A model generated the notes under the pieces. The model was not told the origin of the DNA, searched no databases, and saw only the letters and a list, made by a program, of their open reading frames with translations. Positions 54,547-64,000 of a stretch of 64,000 nucleotides of DNA are shown here, piece after piece (position 1 is the stretch's first letter; the number at the start of each line of letters is the position of its first letter). The translations under genes were made by a program, and so were the position numbers. The stretch comes from Apiotrichum sp. Y4204 (lineage: Eukaryota > Basidiomycota > Tremellomycetes > Trichosporonales > Trichosporonaceae), in contig JAMYHL010000101.1 in the NCBI GenBank assembly GCA_025531455.1, positions 49,871-113,870 on the forward strand, in the 5' to 3' direction.

Positions 54547-55740
54547 CTAGAGCTTCTCGCGCGCGGCGTCCTCCAGCCCGACCCAGTACTTGAGCTCGAC
54601 GCAGAGGCGCTTGGCCTCCTCGAGGTCAGGTGGATCGCGGCTGAACGCGTCCTTGATCTTGGCCTCGACAGCCTCAACCTTGGCTGCAGAGTGAGCATGT
54701 AGACCGTGAAATGGGGATTAACACCAGTTCCTTGTACCCGCCGCGCACCTGGCGATTCCCACACTCACCGTGGTTCTCGTCGCGCAGCTCCTGAATGTCC
54801 TCGGGCGTGCTCGCCTCCTCGAGCGTCTCGCGCGCCTCGAGCACCTCCATCAGCAGGTTGTGGTCCGTCGCGTCCTCGCGCTCCTGGATATCCATGCCGT
54901 ATTGGTCGAGCTGGAGGCATACAGGGTGAGACGGGATTGCGGTATGGCATGTGGTGCAGAGAGAATGGTTGAGCAGCCAGTGAGTCATGTGCGGGTTACA
55001 CATGGTAGACAGGTACCCAAGAACAGGGTCGACAAAGCGGGGTAGATGAGATGAGATTTCAGCAGGTTAGTACCACCACGACGAAAACGGCCGCGGATAG
55101 CGATGGTGACAACAGATAGTGATGGCGATTGATGGTGGTGGCGACACCATTGGGCGTCAATAAAAACAGCGCAATGACAGCAAGTCACGAATAAAACAAG
55201 CAGCGTCAGCAATCCGAATCACCAGTCACCCCGGCTCCCACCCCACCCTCTACTCACGATATACTGCGCGCGCCTGAGGGGGTTGGCGAGCGTCTCATAC
55301 GCGCGGTTGACCCTCGCGCTGAGGTCGGCCGCGAGGTCCGTCCCGCCATGGCGGTCCGGGTGGAGCGTCGCCTGGCGGCGGAGCATGCGGGCGCGGAGGT
55401 CGCGCGCGTCGAGCGCGTACCCGTGCGCAGGGAGGGTTTTGAGTTCCGCAGGAATGTCAAACTTGCCGCCGTCTTCGGGAATGGGATCCGAGACGGACAA
55501 GAGGGAGTGTAGTGAGAGACCTTGGGGAACGGCGACTAGGCCGCCGCACGAGGGGCAGGGAGAGGCGGGATATGGGATTGGGGCAGAGCACGAGGGGCAC
55601 GGGCGCGTCGGCGATGACGACGACGAGGACATTCGGGAGGCCATGTAGCGGCCTGTGGCGGCGCGGCGCGCCGTGAGGTGCGATGCGGCGGTCGCGCTCG
55701 CTGCTGTGCTTGCTGTGCGGGTGCGGAGGGCGGCGAACAT
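54547..55740 (-). CDS. JAC1: Mitochondrial J-type co-chaperone for Fe-S cluster transfer (HscB/Jac1)
   Basis: Three exons (55740-55258, 54910-54769, 54683-54547) give 253 aa. A presequence-like Arg/Ala/Ser/Thr start is followed by a zinc-finger-like pair CPSC...CPSC at residues about 48-66, as in animal HSCB and lost in budding yeast. The J domain has the HPDRHGG motif with the HPD that triggers Hsp70 ATPase. The C-terminal HscB helical domain starts at LDQYGMDIQE, with LLMEVLEARETLEEA, the stretch that grips the scaffold protein Isu1. It would recruit the Hsp70 Ssq1 or its equivalent to Isu1. Intron 1 is 347 nt, longer than most here. Confidence 0.91.
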
Positions 55741-56108
55741 GGTGAGTAGGGTGGAGATGGCGATGGAATGGAAAGGAAAACAATTACATGTCTTGGTCGC
55801 CCCAAGATATGGTGGTGCATGCTCTGCACTTGTACCCAAGTATGACGTTGGCGAGAGAAAAAGTCGGCCGACCGAGCCGAACCCGAGCGCCGAGACGGTG
55901 CCGGCTCGGGGCTGGCACTTTCAGTACAGTACAGGTGACTGTCGCCAGGGCGGACCTGAAAAGTTGGGCACCTCGGCATAATGTTTGATTTCGACGATAC
56001 AGCACGCTACAGCACAGGTGAGCCGTAGCCCATCCATCCCCTCTGTGAGGCTATCACCGAAACGATGCATGCAGAGAAGTGATATATGGAAATACGAAGG
56101 ATACAACG
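55741..56108. other. Intergenic region
   Basis: 368 bp between two minus-strand genes, holding the JAC1 promoter and the TIM17 3' flank. Nothing else is seen. Confidence 0.5.
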
Positions 56109-56998
56109 CCTAGGCGAGGGCGGGAGCGGCAGGAGCCTGCTCGGGGACTGACATTAGTTGTGTATCACCAAGTGGATTGTAGAACTCACGAGCCATCTGA
56201 GGAACGGGCTGGGCCATGACACGCGAGAGAAGAACACCGACACCTGTGCACATGTTAGTTGCCTACTCATCATCACAGCTTCGGGACTCACCCTCGAAGA
56301 CACCAAGAAGGATACCACATCCAACCGCCGAGCCGAGTGCTGATTTGGGTCCAGCTACAGGTTAGCGTTTTCTCACATCTCTGGCGGCTGTAGTCACACC
56401 CTACTCACAGCGGAAAGCGAGCGTGCCACCGACAAGGAAACCGGAGATGATAGCGTTCCACGGGTCCTCCTTCTGCCTGTACCCCTTGACGGCACAGTCG
56501 TATGTCGAGAAGAGACCACCCCAGATACCGAAGTTACCACCAAGAACTGGTGCGCGCGCCTTGATGGCGGAAAGCGAACCGACGAGACGCTCGCCCTGCG
56601 GTGTTAGTCGTGATCTCAAACTGCTGCACACGGCGCAGTCGGTGACAACTCGAAAGCGAGAAGCCGCGAGGTTGACGCATACGCCTCGTCTCGCAACCGC
56701 CCTCTTCCACATCTCCAATCCCGTTTCATCCATCTCGCTCGCCCTCACCACCGCGCCTCACCGCTCCCGGCTCACCTTGGGGCTATTCCTCGCTCCCTTG
56801 ATACCGTGCCAGATACCACCACCGATAGCGCCCATGGAGAACGCTCCTCCGAAGTCGTTCAGGATGACGTAGGGGCTGGGGTCAGCTGTGCGCTCAGCAG
56901 AGAAGGCGCCTGCACTGCGGCCTGTGCTAAATCCGGAGGGGCCATCATGCGCGCGCCGAAACCTACCATGGGTCGCGGGAGTGGTCGGCGTGGGACAT
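56109..56998 (-). CDS. TIM17: Mitochondrial inner-membrane translocase subunit Tim17
   Basis: Six exons (56998-56967, 56875-56776, 56595-56409, 56354-56292, 56243-56190, 56146-56109) give 157 aa, normal for Tim17. The start [36 protein letters not shown] carries the acidic/His tail and the Cys after RDP, which appears only when the first intron is removed. Four membrane helices follow, with [30 protein letters not shown] (the second conserved Cys), [17 protein letters not shown] and [12 protein letters not shown]. It is the core of the presequence translocase TIM23. Five introns of 37-180 nt interrupt a very short gene. The promoter lies between it and the divergent RPB8 gene. Confidence 0.94.
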
Positions 56999-57611
56999 TA
57001 TGGGCGGACTTTTCGGGGGTGGTCTAGGATTTTAAACGTCCGTTTTTCGGATGCGACTACAGGAGGCTGTTGTACACGAGCAGCGGGGGGGGGTGTAAGC
57101 GCCAAAATGAATCAAAGGTATCGAGTGCGCGTGCGACGGCGATGGCGATGCCGGGGGATGTGGTGGTGAGCGGGAGATTAGTGGTGGTGTGCAGAGTAGA
57201 AGCGAAAGAAGACTACAACCGAGGCGCGGCGGGCGGCGAAAAAGAAAAAAGCACTCCTTTTCCTCCCCCGCACAGAACACGACGGAGCTTTGCGCGGAGT
57301 AAAAAGGGGGGAAAGAGCGGGGAAAGGGGGGCACGGATAAATAATGTTCCATCCCATCCCAAGATTTCCATATCGACATGCGTCAGGACAAGAAACACAA
57401 GTGACGAGCAACAACACAAAGAGCGATTGCATCGAACAAGCATCTGTGCATCTCTTGATATCAGCTACTCATCAACATCCTCTCGGATACCCATCTCGCC
57501 GGACCAGCGGACCGTCAAACACGCGCACGAATACTGCAAAACGGCCCCCTGAGCCGACCTTGAACTTGCCTCCTCTCCTGCTCTTCTCGACCTCCACCTC
57601 CACTCGCTGCC
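56999..57611. promoter_or_regulatory. Divergent promoter, TIM17 / RPB8
   Basis: 613 bp with a GT-rich patch (57087-57100, seven G in a row), AAAAGAAAAAAG at 57240-57251, a G-rich purine run at 57300-57332 and a CT/CA-rich leader before the RPB8 ATG. No gene is seen. Confidence 0.45.
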
Positions 57612-58265
57612 ATGGACGAGCGCTCCAACATCATCTTCGAGGACCGGTTTACGGTGTCGGTGCGTGTGGGATCATGAACTGCGGGGCGGACGAATGGATG
57701 GATGGTGGAGAACTGTGCCCTGTGACATGGTACTACAGCAGCCAGCCAGAAGTACGATCTCTAGCCGCGCGACCACCAACTCCCATCTCTCCTCCCGAAC
57801 CCCTCCCGGAACATCCCCCACTAACCCCAGACCGTCGACGAGGACGGGCGCAAATTCGACCGCGTGTCGCGCATCGTCGCCAAATCGCGCGACCTGGGCA
57901 TGGAGCTGACGCTGGACATTGCGTGCGAGCTGTACCCGCTCGCGGCCGGGGAGGGGTTTTCGCTCGCGCTTGCGCGCAGCCTCAAGCCGGACGAGGCGGA
58001 CGGGATGGATGCCGAGGGGGACGCCGACGCCGAGACGCGTAAAGTCAAGCGCGACCTGTGGCGTGCCGACGACCAGGGGCTCGCCAACGACTACGACTAT
58101 GTCTGCTATGGCAAAATCTACAAGTTTGACGACTCGCAAAAGGGCGACAACATGACCACTGCGTACTGCTCGTTTGGCGGCCTCCTCATGGCCCTCCGTG
58201 GATCGTACCGCCACCTCGCCAACGTCATTGTCGGAGAGAATGTCTACCTCCTCATGCGCAAGTAG
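57612..58265 (+). CDS. RPB8: RNA polymerase I, II and III shared subunit RPABC3 (Rpb8)
   Basis: Two exons (57612-57659, 57831-58265) give 160 aa. The start MDERSNIIFEDRFTVS and the next exon's DEDGRKFDRVSRIVAKS match Rpb8's first OB-fold strands. MELTLDIACELYPLAAGEGFSLALA and DYDYVCYGKIYKFD follow. SFGGLLMALRGSYRHLANV is the conserved loop, and VYLLMRK ends the protein as in all homologues. A 15-residue acidic insertion (DEADGMDAEGDADAE) lengthens the internal disordered loop. It is needed for assembly of all three nuclear polymerases. The 171-nt intron splits the first strand pair. Confidence 0.95.
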
Positions 58266-58441
58266 AGGCACCGGCGCGTGTATAGTCATCAGATCATCAG
58301 ATGCATGTACCATTACTCTAGACGGAAAGCAGAACGGGCAGGGTGGATAGGCGTGGCGTAACAACAGAGACAGTCGAACAATCAACTCCGAACCTTCCAT
58401 TCTCTCTTGCAGTCCTCTACACCAAACTCTATCGACGTGAC

Positions 58442-61400
58442 TTAATACGGGATGCCGTTCTGATACTTCTGGAACCCGTCGTAGATGTCACTCCGCATGT
58501 TTTCGTGGGCGTTCTTGATGACGCCCATCATGTAGTCTGCGGCCTGGCGTTCGCCGAGCTGCAGCTGGAAGCGATCACGGAGACGGCGGATCGTGCCCTC
58601 GCCCTTGAACGACGGCAGGCCCGTGCCAAGCATGAGCCCAACCGTGTCCACGAGCTGGTTGGCGTGCGGGCGGATCGCGAGGAACGCCTTGATTGTCAGG
58701 TCGGTGAACATCTTGTAGCCCTGCGAGTCGGCGCCGCCCATGAGCGCGACCATCTCGCGATTGAGCTTGAACGACCCGGCCTCAAACTTGATTCCACCAG
58801 GACCAATGTCGAAGAGGAAGCCAAAGTCGATGTGCACAATGTGGCCCTCGCCATCGATCATGATGTTACCGTTGTGACGGTCCTTGATCTGGAGAATGTA
58901 GCAGGCCACAGAGTACGCCGCCATCGACTGGATGAAGTTGAGGCGGGCCTTCTGGAACGACACAGTGTCCACGCCGCCGTACTTGTCGATAAAGTACTCG
59001 ACGAGGTCGTTGATCTGCGCACGGCCCATCTCGTCACGCGACGTTGCGTTCGGCACCACGTCTATGACGCCACAGCCGGGTGCTGTGGCCGTCACACGGT
59101 ACGGGAACAGGTACATCGTGAGACCCAGCTGGGTAAAGACGTTCTTGAACATGGCGATTAGCTGCAGGGCGAGTACGTCCTGGCGACAGTCGTCGCCGAC
59201 CTTGAAAATGGCCGACTGCCAGACGTCGTATGTCGTTTTTACCACCACATCGTCGTCCGTAGCGTTGAGAGCCACGCGCTCTTTACGGACCTTGAACGTG
59301 GCCATGAACGGTGCCTTGGCGTGCGACTGGAGGGGGCGGCCAGACTTGCGGTCGAGGTCGATGACGACACCATCGGGGTTGGAAGGGAGATACACACCAA
59401 TCTCGAGCTTGATCTTGGCCATCTCCTCGTCAATCTTGGCCTTCTTCTCCGGCTTGGTCTTCTTAATGTACGGCTTGAGCTTTCCGGAGATGCTAGTGAC
59501 GTCCGCGAAGAAGCCAAACTCGCGCTCGTAGAACTGCGAAGCCTTGCCGCTCAGCGACGCCACAATCATGTCCACCATGCGGTCGAGTTGGGGCTTCATG
59601 CTATCCGGCTCCTCGCCATTGTCGTCCTTGTACGTGTTGGCCTTCATGTTCCAGATGATCTGGTGGCAGAACAGCTGGGAGATCTTGGACGTCTCAAAGA
59701 TGAACCGCTCTACGTAGCCCAGCGCATCCGAGCGCAGCGCCTGGACAACCTGAGGAACAAAGAAGAAGACGAGCTCAACAGGGTGCTGCTCCAAGACACG
59801 CATGGCGTACTGCAAGATGATCGGGTTGTTGCCAAAGCGCGGCTGGAAGTAGTCGAGGGCCTCGATGGGAGGTACAGCATCCCATAGGAGCAGCCATTTG
59901 AGCCCGCCGCTGATGGCTGGGTCGTACTTGTTGCCGATGAAGTATGACAGTGCCTCAGGAACGTGAATGACTGCCTGGGGGTTGGCGCGAACCAGCCGGA
60001 CGATCTCATTCGTTACGGTCTGATACTTGAAGCGCTCGCCCATGTGGACAGCCACAGCCGGCTGCATTTTCCAAGCAGTGCGGACAAGGGGGGTCCACTC
60101 GTCGGCGCCAATCATACCCTCCATGCCACCAGGAGGGGTAAGGCTTCGATCACGCGCGTTCGTGGGGTTGCTCCACACCAGCAGGCGGTTGATCTCACTC
60201 TCCACCAGCAACTGCATGAGGCGAACCCGTTCACGGTGTTGAGAAACGTAGTCCTGCAGGGAGGTCGAACCGGGAACGAGCCACGCTGCAGCCCTGTCGG
60301 TCATCGAGCTTGTCGAGTGATCACCACGGATGCGGTCCTCCGTTACTGCGTAAACAAAGTCCTGCAGAAGACGGATCTCAGCGCCAACCTGTATGCGGTT
60401 GCTGCCGAAGCTCCATTGCGGGCGAACAGCAAACCAGGCGAATGCCGCGCGATACAGCGCGTCACGGAATCGAAGTTCGAGGAGAGTCTCCATCCGGCTG
60501 GAAGCCAGGATCTGGAAGCCAAAGAGGAGTAGTGAGAAGCGCACTTCACGCGCGAGCGGGTGGGTGCTCATGCGCTTGTATGCGTTGAGTGAGCGCAGCA
60601 TTAGGCGCGCAAGAGACACCATAATACCGCTGCTGCTGTACTTGACCGCCTGGAACTGAGAGGAGAGGATCTGGACGAGAAGCAGATGGGGCATAAGGAG
60701 ACGCTTTGCGCGCGCCATCTCAACATCCATCACAACCTTGTCGGATGGGGCGTATTCGATAGGCCGGACGAACGGGTCGTAGTAGTTCATGCTGGTGCTG
60801 AACAGGCCCTTGCCCGCCTTGATGGTGCCAAGCCAGCCCGCGGAAATTTCTCCCACAAGAGCCTTCTCAGCTTCCGGACGTTGACGCACGAGCCACGTCC
60901 AGGCATCAACACCGGCAGCTATGGCCAGAGGGGTGAATGTCTTGATGGGAAGATCCACAACCTGATGCAGGATGTCGGCGTCGATCTGAGGCGAGGCAAT
61001 GAGAGCAGACACACCACGCAGAAGAAGTCGCCGCATCTCCGGCACGGTGAGCTGATCTTTCGTGTTGACCTTGGCGATAGCTGCAGACATCTGCTGCTGG
61101 AAAGCAAGGCGTTGCTCAAACGACGACTCTGCAGGAGACGTCTTCTGCAGGCTGCTGAGACCTGAAGGTTAGAGGAAAATAACAGATTGTGGCTTACCTT
61201 CGCGAATAACGTGTCGCGCGCCAGCGAGTTCGCCATCGTAGTAGTTCTTCGCTGCGAACTGGCTTGCAACGAGATTTGAGCAATCGCTCTGCCAGCCGCC
61301 TATAACCGGCATTATTGTCTCCTGACGGTCGAGACGCGAAATAACCTTGGAATAGTGGAGAGCAACTCCAGCGCCCATCTCGACGCTGTCGACGAGGAGC

Positions 61401-64000
61401 ACGTCGCGTGACTCGTTCAAGTACGATTGGAGCGTCGACTGCACTTCAATGGGAGCACGCGAGATGGCAAGTGTGAGCCAGCGCTGGACGACGCTGTACA
61501 GCTGCTGTGTGATCTCATTCCGGACGGTGTAATCGTCGGTAAGCTCAAGGGTGAGGTTCATCTTGTCCGAGCTAAAGTGGTGGATAGGGTAGTACTGTTA
61601 TTAGTATCGGCACGTATGCACTTCGCCACGATCTGATACTCACCTCGTCGGTGTACTGCATCTCGCAAGAACGGCGCATGAGGGTGAGGATCTCGAGTAG
61701 CGTGAAGACCACCTTGCGGTGGCACATGAGCGATGAGAATGTCTCAATGATCTGCCGGGCGTAGTTCAGCGCGACCTCGCGCACCTTGCGCATACGGTGG
61801 GTGCAGGCAACAAGGATCTTGCACACCTCATCGGCGACACCATCAGGCATGGTGTGGTCAACGGCCTCGCGGCTGAGTTCCTTGAGGAATATGATCGCGA
61901 GCTTATCGGACACGCCGGTGAGACACCCGACAACAGACGGCGACTTGTTGATGGAGTGACTGGAGAAGTACTGCAACATGACAGAGGGATGAGAGCCCAA
62001 TGTGCGAGTTTCCTCCAGGTCATGGATCGCCACCACAAGTGTGAGCTGCGGGGTGGTCATGTTGCGGATGTCTGACGAAAACTTCTGCGAGGGAAGCAGC
62101 TCGGACAGCGTACGGCGCATCCTGTTATGGATAGACGAAGCAAAATCCTTGCGCAGGGCGGTGTTGTACTCGAGTTCGCTGCCAATAAAGTCATTGGCGT
62201 TCTCGGGAACCAATGGGGGCGTCTTCTTGGCAATGATCGCCAGAGCACCCGCCTCGTGATCCGACAGTTGCGAGCGACCGGGTCGGCCGCTCAATCCGAA
62301 GACGACGCAGAGAAGCCACAAGTTACGGAAAAGCGCAACACACTCGGTCGATGGGTCGATCTGGGGGTTGTAGTTTTCGTGCGACAGCAGTTCCGAAATA
62401 GGGATCAACAGCGCCGCAAGACCCGCTTTCATGTCCTGCACACGTTTCTCAGCATCAACACGGAGATTGGCAAGCTTCTTTTGGTCGCGGTCACGCACAT
62501 CCGCCGACATGGCGACGATCTGTATTTGTGTACCCTTGTCCACGAATAGGGTAAGCAGCTCCGTGAGGTAACCATCAGCCCCGTCCAGCCGCGTGCCGAG
62601 CCCCTTTGCCAGAGTTGTCTGGGCAGCAAGAACAGCGTTGGAAGAAGTCCGAGGGTCTTCTGGATGTGACGATCGAGAAAGCTGCGAGAAGGTACGGTAC
62701 ACCTCGACCAAATCGGCATTGGAACCTGAAAGCGTGAGAGGAACCAGGTTGGTCACAATCGCCGACTCCGTAACGATGTCCACGCCGCGGAGGCGCTGGA
62801 GAAGCATTGAGATAGCGAGGTGAATGATATCGTCCCGTCCAGTGTCAAGGGCCAGACGGGAAACAATCTCCACAGCAATTATGGAAACCTGTTGTTTCTG
62901 CTCCTCGGTCCGCTTGCCTGAGATGCCGCCAAGAAGTGACTTGGCGTATTCGTTGCCAGAGGAGTGCTGATTGAGAGGCATTGACCGCACCGACATGATA
63001 CCAGGTCCGATAGTCGTACCACCATGGGAGAGCACACCAAGAAGCGAATACAGTGTGGACGAGATGGCGTCGTCGTTGGAGGACATTTCGATGCACATGG
63101 CCAAGCAGGTCGACGCAGCACAGACAGTGGGCGAGATCTTCATGCCCGAGGAAGGCCCCTCGTTCTCGAGAGCAGGAATGGGGTTCATGAGCAGGCGACG
63201 GAGATGGTGGGTGAGTCCAGTTCCGAGGTGAGGATTGCTTAGGAGGTTAGCGGACAGTAACGACTGGGAGAGACTCACTTGCGGACGATGATAGCAAGGC
63301 ATACAAACGCCGCCTGAAGAATCCTGGCGTCTCCAACGACTGAGTTCTCGGCGAGGAGGTGCTTCAGGCGCGCAAGCTGCGCGCCATCTGCATCATTATC
63401 GATTATGCTTAGCAGATTAAGCATGTGCAGCACCGCGACGGCGAGATACAGTTCGTCGTCTGTGTAGTTGTCCGTAACGCTCAGAACCGTGTTACGCCGA
63501 TCAGGAGAGAGAGAAAGCGCTGAACCTGACGGTGCCAGGTCGTTGAGCTCGTTCCACCATAGGAGTGCGAGCTTGGACGCGGTGTTCAGAACTGCTGTAG
63601 TATCGGGGGCCGGTTCATCGGGAGACTGCCTTTGGCTCAGATCGAGGGCTGGTTCGCGAAGAAGGGAGTTGGTCTGAGCAGTCCACACGGGCGAAACTTC
63701 ATCGTCGTGAAGATGGGTGGACAGGGTCTCATCAACGAATGCGGCCTGCTGCAGCTCGGGAGCAGGGGTGAGAGCACGAGCAAGGAGGATATTGGCGACT
63801 TCTGTCACCAGAAGGGCGACAGCATGTGGCGTGGTTGGATGAGGAGCAGTGTTCCAGTCCGAACGAAGGAGAGGAGTGCGGGTTCCGGCGGCATCGCGAA
63901 GCGATTTGGCGAGGTGGGAAGGAGAACCGAGTGAGAGAACAGCTGCAAGGATCCTCGTGGTCACGGCTGCGCTGAACTCGGGAAGCGGAACGTGAGAGAC
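58442..64000 (-). CDS. STT4: Phosphatidylinositol 4-kinase STT4 (PI4KA), 3' part
   Basis: Partial: exons 64000-63279, 63237-61644, 61594-61198 and 61161-58442 give the last 1810 residues; the 5' end lies beyond the window. Alpha-solenoid repeats come first, then the lipid-kinase-unique helical region around EKALVGEISAGWLGTIKAG. The kinase domain includes PLQSHAKAPFMATFKV, the P-loop region, DDCRQDVLALQLIAMF, the catalytic loop KDRHNGNIMIDGEGH and the activation-loop start HIDFGFLFDIGPGG. The C-terminus ends YDGFQKYQNGIPY, as in STT4/PI4KA and not in Pik1. It makes PI4P at the plasma membrane with Ypp1/Efr3. The introns visible are 36-49 nt; the one at 63238-63278 ends in AAG. The frame is open to the window edge. 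Confidence 0.95.

Noticed and set aside
58343..59161. 272-codon plus-strand frame opposite STT4
   Set aside because: Antisense shadow of the kinase-domain exon.

Overview
This window is nuclear DNA from a fungus, most probably a basidiomycete yeast of the Tremellomycetes; a Trichosporonales-type genome fits best, but that rank is an inference. The evidence is high GC with strongly biased third codon positions, many short introns (mostly about 30-60 nt) with GTGAGT/GTAAGT donors and CTGAC/CTAAC branch sites just upstream of CAG/TAG, CT-rich leaders before start codons, and typical fungal housekeeping proteins. There is no operon structure, CRISPR array, phage or recognisable transposon. Gene models were built by joining reading frames across introns. 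All complete models sum to a multiple of three.

Left third (1-24 kb): a gene-free repeat-bearing stretch, mitochondrial ribosomal protein uL1m, pyruvate kinase with a long leader, a bromodomain-BAH (RSC1/2-like) chromatin remodeller subunit, a small RING-finger protein, an unusual histidine/cysteine-rich protein, GAR formyltransferase (purine synthesis), a CCDC124/Lso2-type ribosome-associated protein, a BCAS3-like WD-repeat protein, a gene-poor 2 kb, and an F-box-like orphan.

Middle third (24-43 kb): a soluble tandem ABC ATPase (YDR061W/ModF-like) with a decayed first P-loop, an intron-bearing tRNA-Phe(GAA), a flavin monooxygenase, a Pgc1-like glycerophosphodiester phosphodiesterase, bifunctional THI6 (thiamine), a phytanoyl-CoA-dioxygenase-family oxygenase, the multi-KH protein SCP160/vigilin (whose antisense strand is open for 1339 codons), and a TRP-like/FLC membrane protein.

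Right third (43-64 kb): a gene-poor 3.1 kb, BIG1-like ER/V-ATPase assembly protein, a PWWP protein with an 8-nt microexon, then a compact run of mitochondrial genes (uL29m, JAC1/HscB, TIM17) interrupted by a CFAP20-domain gene that is unexpected in a fungus without flagella, RPB8, and the 3' 5.6 kb of STT4 phosphatidylinositol 4-kinase running off the right edge.

Functionally this is a mix of unrelated core genes (mitochondrial translation/import, Fe-S assembly, transcription, phosphoinositide and phospholipid metabolism, cofactor and purine synthesis). The most unusual items are the CFAP20-domain protein, the His/Cys-rich protein, the microexons and ultrashort introns, and the degenerate ABC ATPase.
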